Below are positions 61,433 through 64,000 of a stretch of DNA of 64,000 nt, piece after piece (the first letter of the stretch is position 1; every line of letters begins with the position of its first letter). The position numbers and the translations under genes were made by a program. The stretch is from Gilvibacter sp. SZ-19. GTDB lineage: Bacteria; Bacteroidota; Bacteroidia; Flavobacteriales; Flavobacteriaceae. The stretch lies in assembly GCF_002163875.1 (NCBI RefSeq), contig NZ_CP019333.1, positions 564,864 through 628,863 of the forward strand. The letters run 5' to 3'. The notes under the pieces are model-generated. The model was not told the DNA's origin. It ran no database searches and saw nothing but the letters and a program-made list of their open reading frames with translations.

Positions 61433-62050
61433 TTATAGCGGTAGATGCACAACAGCCTTAGTCTCAAAGAACGGATCTTGATAGAAATCCGCTATCGAAT
61501 GAACAGTCGCTTTGGGATAGGGAGCGAGTTCTTCTGTCAGGTCGCCTCCTTTAAGGTATAAGATCCCATTAGCCAGCTCGTGATCGGAATGTTTTTTCAC
61601 CTTGTTCTTTACCCAGGGAACAAAGCGTTCCATACGTGTAACTGCACGGCTTACAATAAAATCGAATTGCCCTTCCACCTGCTCGGCACGCATGGCTTTG
61701 GCAGTTACATTTCCGAGCTCCAAGGCTTTGGCTACCTCATTGACCACTTTGATCTTCTTTTGAATACTGTCTACCAAGATAAACTCAACCTCAGGAAACA
61801 CGATCGCTAGGGGTATGCCGGGAAATCCGCCTCCGGTGCCTACATCCAGTATCCGTGAGCCCGACTTAAAAGGCTGGACCTTTGCTATGGCCAAACTGTG
61901 CAACACATGACGCACAGACAGTTCGTCGATGTCCTTTCTAGAAACAACATTGATCTGTGCGTTCCAATGCTCATAAAGAGATTGCAGTGCATTTAACTGC
62001 TCGAGCTGTTGCTCAGAAAGCATCGGAAAATGAAGGCTATAATCTGTCAT
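61433..62050 (-). CDS. rsmG: 16S rRNA (guanine527-N7)-methyltransferase
   Basis: Methylates G527 in the 530 loop of 16S rRNA. 205 residues. RILDVGTGGGFPGIPLAIVF is the SAM motif, FILVDSIQKKIKVV the acidic loop, FDFIVSRAVTRM the catalytic region; INVVSRKDIDEL and HVLHSL are at the N-terminus. It is divergent from the desaturase, not linked to mnmG or parAB here. Confidence 0.95.
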   Translation of the reverse strand: MTDYSLHFPMLSEQQLEQLNALQSLYEHWNAQINVVSRKDIDELSVRHVLHSLAIAKVQPFKSGSRILDVGTGGGFPGIPLAIVFPEVEFILVDSIQKKIKVVNEVAKALELGNVTAKAMRAEQVEGQFDFIVSRAVTRMERFVPWVKNKVKKHSDHELANGILYLKGGDLTEELAPYPKATVHSIADFYQDPFFETKAVVHLPL

Positions 62051-62176
62051 AATAGAAATTGCTGCGCAAATTTACATTTTCTATAATTTCTGCAGCATTT
62101 AGGGTCGTAGCAAACGATACAATTTTTATCTTTACGACTTGTTATATTACTACAAAACAGAAAAACGCGATTAGTT

Positions 62177-63277
62177 TTGAATACGAATCAAGTCACCTTC
62201 TCCAGAGTCGATTCAGCGAAATTCTTTCGAACCCTTAACAAGCGTGTAAACGCCTATTTCAAAGAGAACAATATTGCTCGCACAGGTAATTGGAAATTAC
62301 ACCTGAAAACAGTGATCATGTTCTCGCTGTATCTGACTCCATACTTTTTACTACTCACCCTGGATTTCCCCACCTGGGCACAATTGTTATTCACCATCCT
62401 AATGGGGATCGGCATGGCCGGGGTTGGAATGAATGTAATGCACGATGCTAACCACGGATCCTATTCGTCTAAAAAGTGGGTCAACAAATTGCTGGGAAGC
62501 AGCATTTACATTTTGGCAGGAAACGTTTATAACTGGCAGGTACAACACAATGTATTGCACCACACCTACACCAATATTCACGGGCATGACGAAGACATGG
62601 AAGCCGGACGCATCTTGCGCTTCTCCAAGCATGCCAAGTGGCATAAGCACCACAGGTTTCAGCATTATTACAGTGTTTTCCTGTACGGACTTTTAACTTT
62701 TAACTGGATGCTTACTGCGGATTTTATGCAGACCAAGCGCTACCTAGCTCGCGGATTATCTTACGGAAAGTTCCCTGGAAAATTCAAACAATGGAGTAAT
62801 CTGGTTATCACCAAAGTGATCTACGTATCTATCTGGATCGTATTGCCGATCATCTTTATGAATATTGCTTGGTGGAAGATCTTACTCGGGTTCTTTATCA
62901 TGCACTATGTTGCCGGACTCATTTTGAGTATCATTTTCCAGTTGGCACATATTGTAGAAGACACCGATATGCCACTGCCGGATGAGACCGGGAACATGAA
63001 GAACACTTGGGCTATTCACCAATTGTTCACCACAGTGAACTTTGGCACCAAGAATAGAATCATCAACTGGTTCTCCGGAGGTTTGAACCATCAGGTAGAG
63101 CATCATATCTTCCCGAACATCAGTCATATCCATTACAACGATATTGCGAAGATCGTAAAGCAAACGGCTCAGGAATTCAACCTGCCTTATTTTGAATACA
63201 AAACAACGCGTAAAGCGCTCATTGCTCACTTTAGACATTTAAAAGAAATGGGCATGAAACCATCATATTCGGTTTAA
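62177..63277 (+). CDS. Membrane fatty acid (acyl-CoA/acyl-lipid) desaturase
   Basis: 366 residues, TTG start; the start (SRVDSAKFFRTLNKRVNAYF) matches Flavobacteriaceae relatives. The three histidine boxes are MHDANHGSYS, VQHNVLHHTYTN and LNHQVEHHIFPN, which bind the di-iron centre. The HQVEHH form belongs to the front-end and delta-type desaturase group. Four or so transmembrane helices (YLTPYFLLLTLDF, then others) place it in the inner membrane. It introduces a double bond in membrane fatty acids, e.g. for cold adaptation. A TATCTTTA box lies upstream in the 126-base gap. The aminotransferase gene follows by 1 base. Confidence 0.9.
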   Translation: MNTNQVTFSRVDSAKFFRTLNKRVNAYFKENNIARTGNWKLHLKTVIMFSLYLTPYFLLLTLDFPTWAQLLFTILMGIGMAGVGMNVMHDANHGSYSSKKWVNKLLGSSIYILAGNVYNWQVQHNVLHHTYTNIHGHDEDMEAGRILRFSKHAKWHKHHRFQHYYSVFLYGLLTFNWMLTADFMQTKRYLARGLSYGKFPGKFKQWSNLVITKVIYVSIWIVLPIIFMNIAWWKILLGFFIMHYVAGLILSIIFQLAHIVEDTDMPLPDETGNMKNTWAIHQLFTTVNFGTKNRIINWFSGGLNHQVEHHIFPNISHIHYNDIAKIVKQTAQEFNLPYFEYKTTRKALIAHFRHLKEMGMKPSYSV

Positions 63278-63278
63278 T

Positions 63279-64000
63279 ATGCAACAAAGACTATCGGACA
63301 GAGTAAACCAAATGGCAACCTCTGCCACCTTGGCCATGGCGGCAAAGGCCCGTGAACTCAGAGAAGCTGGAAAAGATATTATTGGTTTGAGTTTAGGAGA
63401 ACCTGATTTTACGGTTCCCGAGTTTGTCAAAGAAGCTGCGATCCAAGCAGTGAAGGACGACTACCACTCCTACACTCCAGTGGACGGCTACGGCGAGCTT
63501 AAGCAGGCCATCATTACCAAGTTCGAGCGAGACAACGGCTTACATTACAATCCGGCGCAGATCGTAGTATCTACAGGAGCGAAACAATCGCTATCTAATT
63601 TGGCCATGGTACTGCTCAATCCCGGAGATGAAGTCTTATTGCCAGCACCGTATTGGGTTTCTTACAGTGACATCAGCAAATTGGCTGGTGGAGTTCCTGT
63701 GGTTATTCCATCGACCATAGAAACAGATTTTAAAGTAACTCCAGAAGCTTTAGAGGCTGCGATCACTCCAAAAACACGAATGATGATCTACAGCAGCCCT
63801 TGTAACCCAAGTGGCTCTGTTTATTCCAAAGAAGAGCTTCGCGCCCTAGCAGATGTATTGGCAAAGTATCCGGACATTATTGTAATTAGCGACGAAATTT
63901 ACGAGCATATCAATTTTGTTGGCCAGCACACCTCTATGGCTAGTTTTGAAGACATGTACGACCGCACTGTAGTTGTGAACGGCGTGTCTAAAGCCTTCTC
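63279..64000 (+). CDS. Class I PLP aminotransferase (aspartate type), 3' end outside window
   Basis: The first 240 codons of a gene cut by the window end. It starts at the ATG 1 base after the desaturase stop. MATSATLAMAAKARELREAG and DIIGLSLGEPDFTVPEFV form the start of the aspartate aminotransferase Ib group; VDGYGELKQAI, STGAKQSLSNLAM, SSPCNPSGSVYSKEEL and IVISDEIYEHI are the cofactor and substrate motifs. The PLP lysine appears in NGVSKAF, the last visible residues. It exchanges amino groups between aspartate (or aromatic acids) and 2-oxoglutarate. Confidence 0.9.
   Translation, partial: MQQRLSDRVNQMATSATLAMAAKARELREAGKDIIGLSLGEPDFTVPEFVKEAAIQAVKDDYHSYTPVDGYGELKQAIITKFERDNGLHYNPAQIVVSTGAKQSLSNLAMVLLNPGDEVLLPAPYWVSYSDISKLAGGVPVVIPSTIETDFKVTPEALEAAITPKTRMMIYSSPCNPSGSVYSKEELRALADVLAKYPDIIVISDEIYEHINFVGQHTSMASFEDMYDRTVVVNGVSKAF

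Noticed and set aside
1-64000. tRNA, rRNA or CRISPR array
   Set aside because: No intergenic gap exceeds about 180 bases and none that I read holds a cloverleaf, rRNA segment or regular direct repeats with spacers.

Overview
The window looks like chromosomal DNA of a marine-type member of the Flavobacteriaceae (Bacteroidota). The support is: promoters built on the Bacteroidota -7 box TAnnTTTG; few Shine-Dalgarno sequences and several TTG/GTG starts; three secreted proteins ending in type A sorting domains of the type IX secretion system (T9SS), plus the T9SS plug protein (DUF5103); a complete Na+-translocating NADH:quinone reductase operon (nqrABCDEF); and several lineage-typical families (DUF6702, DUF6695, DUF3667, BT0820-like HAD). 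Genes are densely packed, with no intergenic gap above about 180 bases. I see no rRNA, tRNA, CRISPR array, insertion sequence or integrase.

Layout. 1-9.7 kb: the end of a family 2 glycosyltransferase, an ECF sigma factor and an Nramp-like transporter; then lipA-gap, a TPR hybrid histidine kinase, lpxK on the other strand, a Nif3-like protein and a coiled-coil protein whose zinc ribbon has lost its cysteines. 9.8-13.4 kb: a lipoprotein MsrA, a lipoprotein gene broken by one in-frame stop, and a T9SS-exported vanadium haloperoxidase/PAP2-type enzyme. 13.5-20 kb: a tightly coupled operon for the lower kynurenine (tryptophan catabolism) pathway: kynU, kmo, 2-aminomuconate deaminase, aminomuconate semialdehyde dehydrogenase, an atypical SDR and ACMS decarboxylase. 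The 3-hydroxyanthranilate dioxygenase that should join these steps is not in the window. 20-33.7 kb: housekeeping and envelope genes (O-methyltransferase, TatA, M1/M15/M48/S51 peptidases, gpmI, map, ApbE).

33.9-43.2 kb holds two giant secreted proteins, an M36 metalloprotease and a repeat protein. They share a homologous C-terminal half of about 550 residues, much longer than the sorting domain alone. 43.3-47.3 kb is the most unusual block: two paralogous PRMT-like methyltransferase genes flank two paralogous phage tail-collar (MdpB-like) genes and one Tat-exported beta-sandwich protein, with inverted repeats in both outer intergenic regions. No other phage genes are present. This is my main candidate for an undescribed system.

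47.3-53.4 kb is the Na+-NQR operon; ApbE at 32.4 kb is the enzyme type that attaches FMN to NqrB and NqrC. 53.5-64 kb: T9SS plug, a PLP decarboxylase, a DUF3667 membrane protein, apaG, DUF6695 and NRDE proteins, pruA, rsmG, a fatty acid desaturase and the start of an aspartate aminotransferase cut by the window end. All assignments come from reading motifs and gene order; no database search was run.
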